Shown here: piece by piece, positions 25,847 through 35,739 of the stretch
Numbering within the stretch: the first letter of the stretch is position 1
Layout: every line of letters starts with the position of its first letter
Assembly (NCBI GenBank): GCA_003144275.1
Contig: NJBF01000003.1
Span: forward strand, 62,001-126,000
Reading direction: 5' to 3'
From: Candidatus Heimdallarchaeota archaeon B3_Heim
Lineage (GTDB): Archaea > Asgardarchaeota > Heimdallarchaeia > Hodarchaeales > Hodarchaeaceae
DNA length: 64,000 nucleotides
Notes under the pieces: model-generated
Told to the model about the DNA's origin: nothing
What the model saw: the letters and a program-made list of their open reading frames with translations, nothing else
Databases searched by the model: none
Made by a program: the position numbers and the translations under genes

Positions 25847-25859
25847 AATATAAAAAAAG
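25847..25859 (-). promoter_or_regulatory. Probable TATA box of the Rab-like GTPase gene
   Basis: On the minus strand CTTTTTTTATATT lies about 35-45 nt before the GTG start at 25813, a normal distance for an archaeal promoter with a short leader. The position supports the chosen start. Confidence 0.4.
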
Positions 25860-26035
25860 TTACCAGAGAAATTATTCGAGTATTAATTTTTTTACGAATG
25901 CATTAGTGTTATGTCTTAATTTCTCTAAATATTTCCTGTCCTAATTTTATTGCATTAATAAAGAAAAGAGGTCGGATAACGTAATGTCTACTTATATATT
26001 TAAATTCAATATTCTACTTTTTTTTGAACTGAAGC

Positions 26036-26866
26036 TCATGAATTTTTAAGGATGTTCTGAGCTTTGGATAAGACGGAATATCCATGTTTGAGGAGATCAC
26101 GATAATATTTCGTCTCAGAAAAGTTTGATAAGAATAGCTTCCATCCTGAAAGATAGAAATTCTGATATGACGTTACAAGGGATGTTAAATCCTGATCAAT
26201 TAGTTCTCTGACAATTTTACTTCTATTCCATGTCCAGATCTCATACGGACTGCACTGCAAGAATTGGGTTAATAATCTAACAGGTGTCGGGGAAACGCGC
26301 CAATTCATACTTCGAAGCTGAATCCAATAATCCAATCCTGATCGGTCAAAAGTTTTTTCTGATAAGGTTTTTAAATATTCAGATAGATCAGATAAGATCC
26401 ATTCTCTGTCTAATTTACGAATAAATTCATCTGTCACTAGATTAGGATTTTCATACCAACCATACAATAATACAATATCATCTGCTCTAGGAAATATGAA
26501 TGTGGGGTCTTTAATAATACTATTCACATTCACTACTTGTACACGCGGTAAATGGAGCGAATGACTACGCATATTGAGGAAAATTTCTTCATATCTTTGT
26601 GCAATATTTATTGCCTCGTTCATGTCGAGAAGACTTAGGGGGTCTTCTCGGTTACTCTCGGTGAAACGAACATGAATGTCCACGTCACTTATGACTGGGA
26701 CATAATCAATTTCTGATTCCCATGGCTTACAGGCGGAACCTTTTGCATAGATTACTTCAATTCTATCTGGAAATTCTTTTGTTCGAATATCCTTCCATAT
26801 ATTTAAACAGGTTTGAACATCTTTACGGGCGACTTTCATCTGGTCTGTGTACAATCGATTTCTCAC
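26036..26866 (-). CDS. Nucleotidyltransferase-fold protein
   Basis: This 276-residue protein shows the polymerase-beta-type motif near the N-terminus: YAKGSACKPWES followed by ISDVDIHV, matching hG[S/G]..DhDh with the catalytic aspartates. The rest is mainly helical, as in the accessory domain of minimal nucleotidyltransferases. Products in this superfamily range from antibiotic modification to tRNA or toxin-antitoxin NTases. The substrate here is unknown. It lies 6 nt after a DinB-family gene on the same strand, so the two are probably co-expressed. Confidence 0.7.
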   Translation of the reverse strand: MRNRLYTDQMKVARKDVQTCLNIWKDIRTKEFPDRIEVIYAKGSACKPWESEIDYVPVISDVDIHVRFTESNREDPLSLLDMNEAINIAQRYEEIFLNMRSHSLHLPRVQVVNVNSIIKDPTFIFPRADDIVLLYGWYENPNLVTDEFIRKLDREWILSDLSEYLKTLSEKTFDRSGLDYWIQLRSMNWRVSPTPVRLLTQFLQCSPYEIWTWNRSKIVRELIDQDLTSLVTSYQNFYLSGWKLFLSNFSETKYYRDLLKHGYSVLSKAQNILKNS

Positions 26867-26872
26867 ACCACA

Positions 26873-27328
26873 TTAAATGATATAAGGAATTTTTTTGGGA
26901 ACTAAGCCCAATAGTCTATAATACACCAAAAGCTGTCCTCGGTGTTGAATACTGTGTTCTAATAATTCTAGAAGTAATTCGGCGTGTGTCGCCATACGAT
27001 TTCCCTCTGTATACACATCATTCAGAGACTCTGGTATTATCTCTTCCAAATAGGATTTGGTTCTAGTTACTACCTCCTTATATAGAGCTAATATGCTCTT
27101 AATATTAGGATATTTGTCCAGAGTATAGTTTAAGGGTTCCCAAATATTCTTTGCAAGCCCCTTGGAATAATATTCTATAGAACGAATTATATGTAAAACA
27201 ATTTCTCCTAAAGGACGGCCAGTTTTTACGGGCTCCCTCAAAATCACTTTATCAATTAGTTGGTCCAGTATAAGTGAAGTCTCTTCAAAGTGACGATCGA
27301 TTGCTTTTATTAAAAATTCGTAAACCAC
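26873..27328 (-). CDS. DinB/YfiT-like four-helix-bundle protein
   Basis: This 151-residue protein is predicted to be a four-helix bundle with metal-binding histidines placed as in DinB/YfiT proteins: LGEIVLHIIRSIEYY in helix 2 and LLELLEHSIQHRGQLLVYYR in helix 4. Family members are metal-dependent and often catalyse thiol transfer (bacillithiol or mycothiol) or have no known reaction. The third histidine position is less clear. It is the first gene of a two-gene unit with the nucleotidyltransferase. Confidence 0.8.
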   Translation of the reverse strand: MVYEFLIKAIDRHFEETSLILDQLIDKVILREPVKTGRPLGEIVLHIIRSIEYYSKGLAKNIWEPLNYTLDKYPNIKSILALYKEVVTRTKSYLEEIIPESLNDVYTEGNRMATHAELLLELLEHSIQHRGQLLVYYRLLGLVPKKIPYII

Positions 27329-27453
27329 AATATATTCTCCTGTAGGGTGTTCTTCTATTCTAAAAGCTAAAAAAGCTCTTCACTCTCAATATATTAGATG
27401 GATTTTATATCTATCTTCTTATAGGTAAATGAAGCATACTGAAATGATCTATT

Positions 27454-28569
27454 TTGAAAGCATTACATTCTACGTGTCAAATATGTAATAAAAGAGCAGA
27501 TATTTTTGCTGGATTTATTGGCATATGCCCAGAATGCGTTCGAAAGTATCCTGAAGATTCGGTTGAATTATCCAAGGACTCTCATAGTATTGCACGGGAG
27601 GTCTGGGGATTGCCCAAATCAGTTCCTGATACATCTGATGTTGAATGTCACATTTGTTCCAATCGATGCAGAATTTCTGAAGGTAGTGTGGGTTATTGCG
27701 GAATCAGGACAAACAATCATGGAGTAATACGGAATCGCGCTGGGAAAGGCGGTTTTCTTCATTCATATTTAGATCCTTTACCCACAAATTGTTGTAACAC
27801 CTATTTTTGCCCTGCTGGAAATAATGGGAACAGGTCCCACTATTCTTATACAGATGGTCCTGAAATTGGCTATTATAATCTTGCTTGTTTTTTGTATGGA
27901 TGTAACTACTCATGTCTAGGGTGTCAAAATGATCAGCATCGAAATATCGATACCGCAGAGCACTATTCTGTTGAAAAGTTCGTAAATCGAGTAAATTCAG
28001 AGTCGAGAATATCTTGTGTATGTTTTTTTGGTGGGTCTCCAGACCCCCAATTACCATTTGCCATTCGAGTGGCTAGAAAGGCTTTGAGTAATCTTGATGA
28101 GTCCAGGTCGATCTTAAGAATCTGTTGGGAATGGAATGGGTCAGGAAATGCAAAATTACTTTTAAATGCTGTAAAACTTTCGGCAAAATCGGGTGGTAAT
28201 GCCAAATTTGATCTTAAATACTCATCTTCCGCATTATCTGAAGTAATAAGTGGTGTTTCAAATCAACAATCATTTCGCAACTTCAAAGCATGTTATGATA
28301 AGTTCTATGCAACGAGACCAGATTATCCACTGCTGAGTGCGACGACATTATTAATACCTGGATATGTGAATGAGGATGAAGTTGAAGGTATAGCAAGTTT
28401 TCTCTCCTCATTAGATAGATCTATTCCCTATTCTTTATTGATATTCCACCCTGATTCCTTCTTATCCGATTTACCGATTACACCGCGAAAACAAGTAAAA
28501 AATTGTTATAAGGTTGCACAAAAATATTTAGATAACGTCCATATAGGGAACAAGCATTTACTCTACTAA
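27454..28569 (+). CDS. Radical SAM protein of the PflA-like type with an N-terminal zinc ribbon
   Basis: This 371-residue protein begins with two cysteine pairs that look like a zinc ribbon (CQICNKR, CPEC), followed by CHICSNRCRISEG..GYCG. The radical SAM [4Fe-4S] motif is CNYSCLGC (CxxxCxxC), preceded by CFLYGCN, then FFGGSPDP (GGE-like motif). The layout matches the PflA-like group associated with the AmmeMemoRadiSam system. Partner AmmeMemo proteins are not visible next to it. It opens with TTG at 27454. Downstream lies an O-methyltransferase 38 nt away. The reaction is unknown. Confidence 0.82.
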   Translation: MKALHSTCQICNKRADIFAGFIGICPECVRKYPEDSVELSKDSHSIAREVWGLPKSVPDTSDVECHICSNRCRISEGSVGYCGIRTNNHGVIRNRAGKGGFLHSYLDPLPTNCCNTYFCPAGNNGNRSHYSYTDGPEIGYYNLACFLYGCNYSCLGCQNDQHRNIDTAEHYSVEKFVNRVNSESRISCVCFFGGSPDPQLPFAIRVARKALSNLDESRSILRICWEWNGSGNAKLLLNAVKLSAKSGGNAKFDLKYSSSALSEVISGVSNQQSFRNFKACYDKFYATRPDYPLLSATTLLIPGYVNEDEVEGIASFLSSLDRSIPYSLLIFHPDSFLSDLPITPRKQVKNCYKVAQKYLDNVHIGNKHLLY

Positions 28570-28607
28570 AATTCTTATATCGGAAATCTTATGGTTGTGA
28601 TGATTAG

Positions 28608-29198
28608 ATGTTTCACCAGATTCCTACAGTGATTAAAGAACGAATGGAGCTATTAGAAAAAGCAGATGCAAAAGATAGACAGGATGATACTCCGAGGTTA
28701 CAACGATTACGTCAAATCCCACCTGAATCGGGAAAAGCTATTTCAATATTGGCTGCATCTGCTCCTGAAGGAGAAATTGTAGAGATTGGGACGAGTGCGG
28801 GATATTCAACATTATGGATCATCCTTGCTTGCCGCTACTTGGAAAAAATCGTAAAAACCTTTGAAATCCTTCCTGCAAAAATTAAACTTGCTGAAGAAAC
28901 ATTTAGTAAAGCAAAAGTAGAGTCATATGTAGAATTGATTTATGGAGACGCAAGAGTCCATTTAAAAAATGTTGATAATATTTCTTTTTGCTTTTTAGAT
29001 GCTGAAAAAGAGTATTATGATGATTGCTATGACTTAATCATTCCAAAGCTTGTGAAAGGAGGATTTTTTGTCGCGGATAATGTAATAAGTCATGAAGAAG
29101 AGCTACAACCCTTTATAGAGAGAACTATGACTGATCCTAGGGTAGATACCCTTATTCTCCCGATTGGAAAGGGATTGCTACTTTCTCGAAAAATATAG
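28608..29198 (+). CDS. SAM-dependent O-methyltransferase, CCoAOMT-like
   Basis: This 196-residue class I methyltransferase has motif I VEIGTSAGYSTLWI, an acidic post-I segment (TFEILPAKIKLAEE) and FLDAEKEYYDD, where family-3 O-methyltransferases bind a divalent metal through the aspartate. FFVADNVIS is the typical strand after it. It probably methylates a hydroxyl group of a small molecule in the cytoplasm. It follows the radical SAM gene on the same strand. Substrate not predictable. Confidence 0.85.
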   Translation: MFHQIPTVIKERMELLEKADAKDRQDDTPRLQRLRQIPPESGKAISILAASAPEGEIVEIGTSAGYSTLWIILACRYLEKIVKTFEILPAKIKLAEETFSKAKVESYVELIYGDARVHLKNVDNISFCFLDAEKEYYDDCYDLIIPKLVKGGFFVADNVISHEEELQPFIERTMTDPRVDTLILPIGKGLLLSRKI

Positions 29199-29218
29199 TC
29201 TTGAATTATTAGACTATT

Positions 29219-29650
29219 TCACAGGACTTCTTCAAGTATTTCAACCGTGCTAGCAACAAATTTGGGGCAGTTGTGAAAAACTTTCTTATCGTGAGCAAGC
29301 TTTCGGTTTTCAGGAGTGGTCAAATCAAATTGGATAAGTTCTTTACAATAAACTGTCCCATACTGATCCTCGAACTTTTTTAACACCTTATCTGCTATAT
29401 CATGAGCAGATCTCAGAGGTGTTGAATTGGTATCGTTCTTTCCACCATAACGTAGTCCAATCACCATTAATGCACCACTTAATGCACCGCAAATATTACC
29501 TCTCCTAGCAATTCCCCCACTGAATACTTCTGCTATCTTAAGAGCAGTTTTTTTTCCAATTCCATATTGATTTGCATAGGTAGCTAGTACGGCCTGGGAG
29601 CAATTGTCTCTTTCTTTGAACAAATTTACTGCATGTTCCACTCGTGACAT
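29219..29650 (-). CDS. C_GCAxxG_C_C family redox protein
   Basis: This 143-residue protein has the family cysteine pattern: DNCSQAVLATYA near the N-terminus, GNICGALSGALMVIGLRYG (the CGAxxG core), YCKELI and NCPKFVAS. The family (Pfam C_GCAxxG_C_C) is found in anaerobes and is presumed to bind a metal or to be redox active, but its function is unproven. The gene is convergent with the O-methyltransferase. Confidence 0.88.
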   Translation of the reverse strand: MSRVEHAVNLFKERDNCSQAVLATYANQYGIGKKTALKIAEVFSGGIARRGNICGALSGALMVIGLRYGGKNDTNSTPLRSAHDIADKVLKKFEDQYGTVYCKELIQFDLTTPENRKLAHDKKVFHNCPKFVASTVEILEEVL

Positions 29651-29834
29651 TTCTGGTAAGTCTCTCCTTGCATATCGGTGGTTTTGAATATCTGATTAAA
29701 GATTATTCTTTTCAGAGTTATTCAGTACTTCCGTAAGTTTGTAACCTCCACATTTCTTCTGCCAAAAGGAGTTTCAGATCAGCCAAAATCCAAAAATACT
29801 TATATTCAAGGAACAAAAGATTAGAATAATAGGA

Positions 29835-30728
29835 ATGTATACCCCCATGGTTGCCCCACAGTCACCGTTTGACTCTAAACACAAGCTTCGTGAGTTTATG
29901 ACCATATCGTTAGAAGGAATCGTGGATCTGATGAATTCTCTTGCACATCCAAAAAGGCTGGAAATGCTGATTTCCATGATAGGTGGAGACAATATCACGT
30001 TTAAGGAATTACAAGGGAAAACAGAGTTACAAAAGAGTGCACTAGCTCATCATCTGAGTGTACTAACTGATAAATCACTTATAGAGAAAAAAGAAAAGGG
30101 AATTTATCAAATAACTATTGATGGTGACGATTTACTAGAAAAAATTGCTCACAGCTTTCTTGAATCGAAGCTTAGAGAACAACAACGACTGGAGCGACTT
30201 TTACAACTGATAGGGAAAACGAGTCCCTATATCAATCAAGAGGTATCTAAAATGGGTAAAGAAAAAGAAATTTTAAAAATAGTTCAGCTCCCTAAATTGA
30301 GAGTTGTTTCCTTTCATGCGAAGGATAGTAAATCTCCCGAAGAAGAAGCTTGGAGCATGCTAGAAAATTGGGCGAAATCTAAGGGTATGTTTAATAGACC
30401 AGATATTCATCAAATATACGGGTTTAATAATCCTGACCCTACAAAGGAGCAACCTTTGTATGGATATGAATTTTGGATAACGGTCAATGATGATTTTGAA
30501 GTGGAGTCTGCGAAAACAGTTAAAACCTTTGATGGAGGTTTATACGCTGTTATGAGCTGTAGTGGGGTCGAAAATATTACTCCCACTTGGGGTAAGCTTG
30601 TTGAAAGAGTTTCAGAATCAAAATATAAGTTAGTGAAAACTCATCAATGGTTAGAACATCACGTTGATCCCCATAACACAGATCTTAATACATTTGTATT
30701 AGATCTTTATGCTCCCATTACTGAATAG
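29835..30728 (+). CDS. ArsR-type regulator with a GyrI-like effector domain
   Basis: Residues about 25-105 form an ArsR-family winged helix (SLAHPKRLEMLISMIGG, QKSALAHHLSVLTDKSLI). Residues about 150-297 resemble a GyrI-like small-molecule-binding domain (LRVVSFHAKDSKSPEEEAW, YGYEFWITV, GGLYAVMSCSG, LDLYAPI). The combination suggests a one-component regulator that senses a hydrophobic or cationic ligand. The start may be at 29835 or at one of the in-frame ATGs shortly after it. A clear terminator hairpin follows the stop codon. Target genes are not obvious; the neighbouring gene is convergent. Confidence 0.85.
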   Translation: MYTPMVAPQSPFDSKHKLREFMTISLEGIVDLMNSLAHPKRLEMLISMIGGDNITFKELQGKTELQKSALAHHLSVLTDKSLIEKKEKGIYQITIDGDDLLEKIAHSFLESKLREQQRLERLLQLIGKTSPYINQEVSKMGKEKEILKIVQLPKLRVVSFHAKDSKSPEEEAWSMLENWAKSKGMFNRPDIHQIYGFNNPDPTKEQPLYGYEFWITVNDDFEVESAKTVKTFDGGLYAVMSCSGVENITPTWGKLVERVSESKYKLVKTHQWLEHHVDPHNTDLNTFVLDLYAPITE

Positions 30729-30760
30729 GATTCTTCTTTTCAGAATCCTTCCTTTTTTTA
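30728..30760 (+). terminator. Hairpin plus T tract behind the ArsR-GyrI gene
   Basis: GGATTCT (30728-30734) and AGAATCC (30742-30748) form a perfect 7-bp stem with a 7-nt loop, followed by TTCCTTTTTTT. It begins at the stop codon of the ArsR-GyrI gene. Archaea mainly need the T tract, but this looks like a complete intrinsic terminator. Confidence 0.7.
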
Positions 30761-30785
30761 TTCGTAATGAACAAGTCTACAACTC

Positions 30786-31379
30786 TTAAGGTGATAGGTA
30801 TTTATTCTTGAATATTAAAGCGCTAATAGCAAGTATACCGAAAAGGGTTATTATCGCATTGAATCCATCCAATCCTTTTGGTGTAGTGCTCTTTGTCTCT
30901 GAAGTAGGAAATGAGTCAAATGCGGTATTAAGAAATTGATAGTTACCACTTCCACTTTCTGTTGTGTCTGCTAACTCATAGTAAAAGTTAATTGGGGAAG
31001 CTTCACATGAGCAGACAACAGATCGATATATATAACTGTGGTTATAGAGGAAAGTACGAGTCTGACCAGGTGCTATGATGAATTCATTCTCACCAGAAAT
31101 AGTAGAAATCCCAGAATTATGAAAAAGTGTGAAAACGAAATTAGAACTAGAATTAGTATCTACACTGATAGTTAAACTCCATTTAATATCTTTAACGTAG
31201 GCCTGATAATAATCATTGAGCAGTAATTTCTTTTCATTATTATCAGATATGTAAAAAGATCCGAATTCACCTACTGGATCAGTGGTTTCATCCACTACTA
31301 AAGCCATAGACATTTGACTAAAATTAAGTAAAAAAATAGCAAATAGAATACCCGAAACAATTTTTTTCTCAAGGTTCAT
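30786..31379 (-). CDS. Secreted or surface protein with a C-terminal membrane anchor
   Basis: This 197-residue protein has a signal peptide (residues 1 to about 26, KKIVSGILFAIFLLNFSQMSM) and a beta-rich outside domain with N-glycosylation sites and a Cys-x-Cys pair (VVCSCEA). A C-terminal helix preceded by PKGLDGF is followed by a basic tail. This layout resembles archaeosortase-type sorting signals or a simple tail anchor. The domain is not recognised. It is convergent with the regulator at 29835. Confidence 0.65.
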   Translation of the reverse strand: MNLEKKIVSGILFAIFLLNFSQMSMALVVDETTDPVGEFGSFYISDNNEKKLLLNDYYQAYVKDIKWSLTISVDTNSSSNFVFTLFHNSGISTISGENEFIIAPGQTRTFLYNHSYIYRSVVCSCEASPINFYYELADTTESGSGNYQFLNTAFDSFPTSETKSTTPKGLDGFNAIITLFGILAISALIFKNKYLSP

Positions 31380-31611
31380 CTCAAGTCGTACTTTGTGTTT
31401 TTTGTATTAAAGTCAATCTCTTTGACTTTCGCATCTATTCTTCTTTAATGCGTCAACGCTGGTTAAATTACTTCCGAGATACTTTGGATGGGAAACATAA
31501 ATATGTCTAGTGAATGGTACGGGGTTAAAGTGGGAAGAATGTTGGATAGGATCAAGTAAATATGGTGAAGAAAGTGGGATTCATAATAAAACTTTGAAAT
31601 AATTCCCAATT

Positions 31612-32940
31612 TTAATTTCTGACTTTTTTAATCATTTTAGAGACAAAAAAACCGATAGTATGATGGTCTGCTGGTAAAAATCGGCCACTCCCTTTCATGG
31701 TTGAACCATCAATCGTATAGCTTGGAGGTAGCCAAGAGGGCGTATCTGCAAATTTTACCTGATCATCCAGTATCTTTTTTATTTGATACTCTCCTTCCTC
31801 AGGATAAAGGCTGCATGTTGAGTAAACAAGAGTCCCTCCTTCTTTTAGAAGGCTGAGAGCACTCTTCAAGAGTTTTTCCTGAAGTACGATATGCCTATTT
31901 AAAAACTGTCCACTTTGTTTCCACTTTAACACGGGATTAGCAGTAAAGGTTCCACTGCCAGTACAAGGAGCATCAAGAAGAATCTTATCAAATAATTTGT
32001 TTCGTAAGGGGGGTTGTATACCATCCCATTGTACGAACCCGACATTGGTTACTCCAACTGACTTCAGTAATGATACCATTTCATTTGTCCGGTTGTGGTG
32101 AAAATCCCCAGCCACAACAAATGCCTTATCACTTGTTTGCTGAGAAATCAAGCTTGTCTTGATACCTGGAGCGGCACACAAATCACACACTATTTCGTTT
32201 GGTTGAGGATCAAGGAGTAGAACAGAAGAAAAAGATGCTTTATCCTGGATGATTATCATCTTCTTCCGATAATATTTGCTTTTGAGAATTTTCGATTTAT
32301 CCCTTACGCTTGCTTGTAGGACTAGAGGAAAATTTTCGTCTGATCGTACCTTTACTCCGATTTTACTGAAATCTGCATTAATTTTTGCTGTTAATTCTGA
32401 AAATGGTACAGTAGATTTAATTAAATTATTAACTCGAAAATAAAAAATTCCTTTTCTGGCTCTTTCATCCATAGCTGTAACATTTTCTTTAATGCTCTTG
32501 TAATCCATGACGGGTAATAACGTGTTAATTGTAAAGGTAGGAATGGCATGTTTTATACTTAATTTTTCGGTTGTTGCCTTTTTCTGAAGAGCAATATCCC
32601 ATTTGAATGAAGAGAGCTTCTTATAGAAAGAATGTACCAGATTTCTATCTGAAAATTCTTCATTTTTGCTTATTTCCTTGATTACACTTGAGAATTGCGC
32701 TTCCTCCCAAAAATACCGATACGTAATGTAAAGACAAGCCTCAATCTTTAAAATATCCCTCATACCGTCTTTTTGTAAGGATCTAAGCGTTTTTTTGGCA
32801 ATAAAGTTCAGATGGTTCCAATATCGAATAATTTCTGTAAGATAATGATGATAAGCAAGGCTATGTTTTGTGGAAATCTTGTTGAGATTGAGATCTTCAG
32901 AATTTGACGCCCATTGCCTAATTAATTCCACGATATTCAT
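31612..32940 (-). CDS. RNA (cytosine-5)-methyltransferase, RsmB/NSUN type
   Basis: This 442-residue protein has an N-terminal helical NusB-like half and a C-terminal Rossmann methyltransferase. SAM motif I is VCDLCAAPGIKTSLI. The catalytic cysteines sit in LLDAPCTGSGTF (motif IV) and VYSTCSLYPEEGE (motif VI), as in all Nop2/NSUN/RsmB enzymes. It makes 5-methylcytosine in rRNA or tRNA in the cytoplasm. The NusB-like N-terminal domain points to rRNA as substrate, but archaeal members also act on tRNA. The gene is monocistronic. Confidence 0.9.
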   Translation of the reverse strand: MNIVELIRQWASNSEDLNLNKISTKHSLAYHHYLTEIIRYWNHLNFIAKKTLRSLQKDGMRDILKIEACLYITYRYFWEEAQFSSVIKEISKNEEFSDRNLVHSFYKKLSSFKWDIALQKKATTEKLSIKHAIPTFTINTLLPVMDYKSIKENVTAMDERARKGIFYFRVNNLIKSTVPFSELTAKINADFSKIGVKVRSDENFPLVLQASVRDKSKILKSKYYRKKMIIIQDKASFSSVLLLDPQPNEIVCDLCAAPGIKTSLISQQTSDKAFVVAGDFHHNRTNEMVSLLKSVGVTNVGFVQWDGIQPPLRNKLFDKILLDAPCTGSGTFTANPVLKWKQSGQFLNRHIVLQEKLLKSALSLLKEGGTLVYSTCSLYPEEGEYQIKKILDDQVKFADTPSWLPPSYTIDGSTMKGSGRFLPADHHTIGFFVSKMIKKVRN

Positions 32941-33058
32941 GTGAACATCAAAAGAATTGCTACATGGACTTATTATATATCTCTACTCTAATTTAATTAA
33001 AACTCATGAATACAAATTTTAATTCGAAAAAGTAAACTAGATTTGGATACTGAGGTTT

Positions 33059-34885
33059 TCAGCTTAAAGAACTAATAAATCGTGTAATGTATCTTTCTAC
33101 GAGTATTGATATCATAATAAAAGAAAGAGTAAGTACAAACCATGAAGAAAATGATGGAAGAGTTGGTTGAGGTAATAATAGAGAATAAGAGGTGCTGAAT
33201 CCAAGTAAAAGACCCGAAAAAATCCCTTGAAGACTAACAAATATGTTTATCCAGATAATAATTCGTTTCATTACCTTAGCTTTACAACCGAGGACTCGCA
33301 TAATGTATAGATCTTTTTTTAGAATTATAATATAGAGACTCGAAAACGCAACTAATGATAAACCTATAGAAAGAATCACAGGCAAAAACACAATATTTGA
33401 GATCATCCAGAATTGATCACTAAACGATTGGTAAATTTCAGCAAAAGAACTCAAATAGAAATAATCAAGATCTAATGCTTTTACCATATCTAGAATGTCT
33501 GAACTAGGATTTTTGATAAAAACAACATTTCGCTGCGAATTATTAATATGCCAACTCAAGTCCGATAATGAGTTAATATGAATATAACAACAGAATCCTT
33601 TGGCAAATGGATCCAGTAGAACTCTTTGTACCTCAAATCTTTGCAGTTCGAGTTCTACTCCATTAATCATTTTCGGGATCGCTTTCATTACTCCTTGATT
33701 GATAACGAACTGGTGGTACCCATCCGCCATAAACATATAGTTCTGGTTTGGATAAGAGGATGAACCACCAACTGAATAGTAACTAAAAATATTCGAGAAG
33801 GATGAATCAACTCCCCAGATATAACTATTGAATATACTACTTACCGATGAAATGACATCATTGACCTCTCGAAGAGCTTCTAATAGACGGATGGTTCCTA
33901 TCGTCAGTAACCTTGATTCGAAGATCGTTTCAGGCGGTAAAATACTAAGAAATTCTTCTGGAATAAATTCATCCGCAAAATTTGTAGGAGGACTAAAGCT
34001 AAGTTTTTCATAAGGATCATAACATTTCTTTACAATATAGGAGAAAGAAGGAGAGGGAGTGATAACAATAACATCTCTCCCTCCATATCCACGATCCACA
34101 TAGGAATCAGCTGTATTTTGAATTATAGAACCTCCTAATATTCCGAAAGAAGAAATTAACGTTAAAACAAGAATACCTATAATCATAATTCGTGAAACCA
34201 ATCTAGCGCGTGTTTGAAGAAGATGTCCTAATCGAAAAGCAGTTCTCTTCTTGGTAGAAATTCCCCATATTCTGTTCGGGTTTGTAGGTGTGACAACGTA
34301 CTGACTATCTAAAATTTCACGAAATTTTTTTCTGATTAATACGTTTACAAAGAACCCTGCTGCAAAATAAGTTCCGATTGCAGAAAAAAATAAAAATCCT
34401 ATTGAAAAAATGATGAGTTCCACTAAAGATAAGTGTATGATTGAAAAACCTAAGAACGAAAGGAGAACAAAACCCAAAACAGATCCTTCTATAATTCCTA
34501 CTATCCCTCCGATCGTTGTGATAATAAATATCTCTGCGAGTGGTATTCGGTTAATCTGCTTGAAAGTTCCTCCTAGGGATTGGAAAACGGCTAAATCGTT
34601 CATTCTCGATACTGCAAGCAAAGAAGCAAGAACGCTTGCCGAAATAATGGATGCTAGAAATGAAAACAACGTTAAAAATGTCAGGTACGAATCCATGATG
34701 CGAATGATTGATCCGTTAAACATTTGTGTGGCTTCTTCAACTTGTAAATGTAGAACAGAAGATATAAGGAAGATATTGATACCTGTAGCCACTAGTAATG
34801 AATGTGTAATGATATAGAGAAAAGATCTCTCTCGTTTCCTAGTAACATCTTTCCAAGCTATGCTAAGAGAGCCCATTTTTTTCAC
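33059..34885 (-). CDS. FtsX/MacB-like ABC transporter permease
   Basis: This 608-residue protein has an N-terminal helix, a first FtsX-type core (SYLTFLTLFSFLASIISASVL, with IIEGSVLGFVLL), a long loop domain, then a second core near the C-terminus (LSLVAFSSLYIIILKKDLYI, GCKAKVMKRII, LLLGFSTS). The two cores with a large outside domain match the LolC/MacB/FtsX exporter class, which moves lipids, lipoproteins or peptides by mechanotransmission. The ATPase gene lies immediately upstream and overlaps by 23 nt. The extracytoplasmic domain is not typical and may define the substrate. Confidence 0.85.
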   Translation of the reverse strand: MKKMGSLSIAWKDVTRKRERSFLYIITHSLLVATGINIFLISSVLHLQVEEATQMFNGSIIRIMDSYLTFLTLFSFLASIISASVLASLLAVSRMNDLAVFQSLGGTFKQINRIPLAEIFIITTIGGIVGIIEGSVLGFVLLSFLGFSIIHLSLVELIIFSIGFLFFSAIGTYFAAGFFVNVLIRKKFREILDSQYVVTPTNPNRIWGISTKKRTAFRLGHLLQTRARLVSRIMIIGILVLTLISSFGILGGSIIQNTADSYVDRGYGGRDVIVITPSPSFSYIVKKCYDPYEKLSFSPPTNFADEFIPEEFLSILPPETIFESRLLTIGTIRLLEALREVNDVISSVSSIFNSYIWGVDSSFSNIFSYYSVGGSSSYPNQNYMFMADGYHQFVINQGVMKAIPKMINGVELELQRFEVQRVLLDPFAKGFCCYIHINSLSDLSWHINNSQRNVVFIKNPSSDILDMVKALDLDYFYLSSFAEIYQSFSDQFWMISNIVFLPVILSIGLSLVAFSSLYIIILKKDLYIMRVLGCKAKVMKRIIIWINIFVSLQGIFSGLLLGFSTSYSLLLPQPTLPSFSSWFVLTLSFIMISILVERYITRFISSLS

Positions 34886-35561
34886 GTAATCTCAAGTTCT
34901 CTGGAACGAAAATTCGATCTGCCTGTGGAAATATGTCACGAGAGTGAGTAACTACGAGAATAGTTTTTTCACCTTTAAGCTGTGCAAGCTTCTGAAAGAT
35001 AGCGGCCTTAGTTCTCTCGTCTTGGTTTGCTGTTGGTTCATCAACAAGTAGAATTTGAGGATCTAAAATTAAAGCACGAATAAATGCCACACGTTGATAT
35101 TCTCCTCCGCTAATCATCCGTGGAAGTGAATGAGCTCGATGTGCCATGTAAAATTCTTCTAGTAAATCCCACGCGCGTTTTTCATAATCCTTTTCCTCTC
35201 TCTGGGCTAATTCAACGGGAAGTAAGATATTTTCCAGCACCGTGAGTGTTTCTATCAAATGGCCGAGTTGAAAAACTAGGCCAATAGTTGAGGAACGGAA
35301 TAAGGCGAGAGATTCTTCATTAAAATCGTTAATATTATGATCAAATACGCGCACTGTACCTTGATCGACTCGTGTTAGTCCTGCAATAATCTGTAGAATG
35401 GTAGTTTTTCCACAACCACTCGGACCTGTAAACACAACAAATTCATTCTCATTACATTGAAATTCTAGGCCTTTAAATAGTTCTATTTTTTCTTTTCCTA
35501 CTTTAAAGTGTTTGCTAATGGTTTTTAGTTCAATTATTGGAGTAGGAGAGGAAAGTTGCAA
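34863..35561 (-). CDS. LolD/MacB-like ABC transporter ATPase
   Basis: This 232-residue ATPase has Walker A GPSGCGKTT, Q-loop FQLGHLI, signature MISGGEYQR, Walker B ILLVDEPTANQD and the switch histidine in VVTHSRD. These are typical of the MacB/LolD/FtsE class that pairs with FtsX-like permeases. Its 3' end overlaps the permease gene by 23 nt, which indicates translational coupling. The complex would sit at the cytoplasmic membrane. Confidence 0.93.
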   Translation of the reverse strand: MQLSSPTPIIELKTISKHFKVGKEKIELFKGLEFQCNENEFVVFTGPSGCGKTTILQIIAGLTRVDQGTVRVFDHNINDFNEESLALFRSSTIGLVFQLGHLIETLTVLENILLPVELAQREEKDYEKRAWDLLEEFYMAHRAHSLPRMISGGEYQRVAFIRALILDPQILLVDEPTANQDERTKAAIFQKLAQLKGEKTILVVTHSRDIFPQADRIFVPENLRLREKNGLS

Positions 35562-35739
35562 TTCTATTACCTTTTTTTGTGTAAGAATTCAATTTATAAC
35601 TTATTTAACCTTTGTGGTACAATACTAAGTTCTATCACATTCCTTGTTGTAGGTGTGGGAATATTTATTCCTAGTACAATTTTTGAACCAAAATTTGCCT
35701 TTGGAGAAATAATTAAAAGGAGTAGTAGCATTTTGTCAA

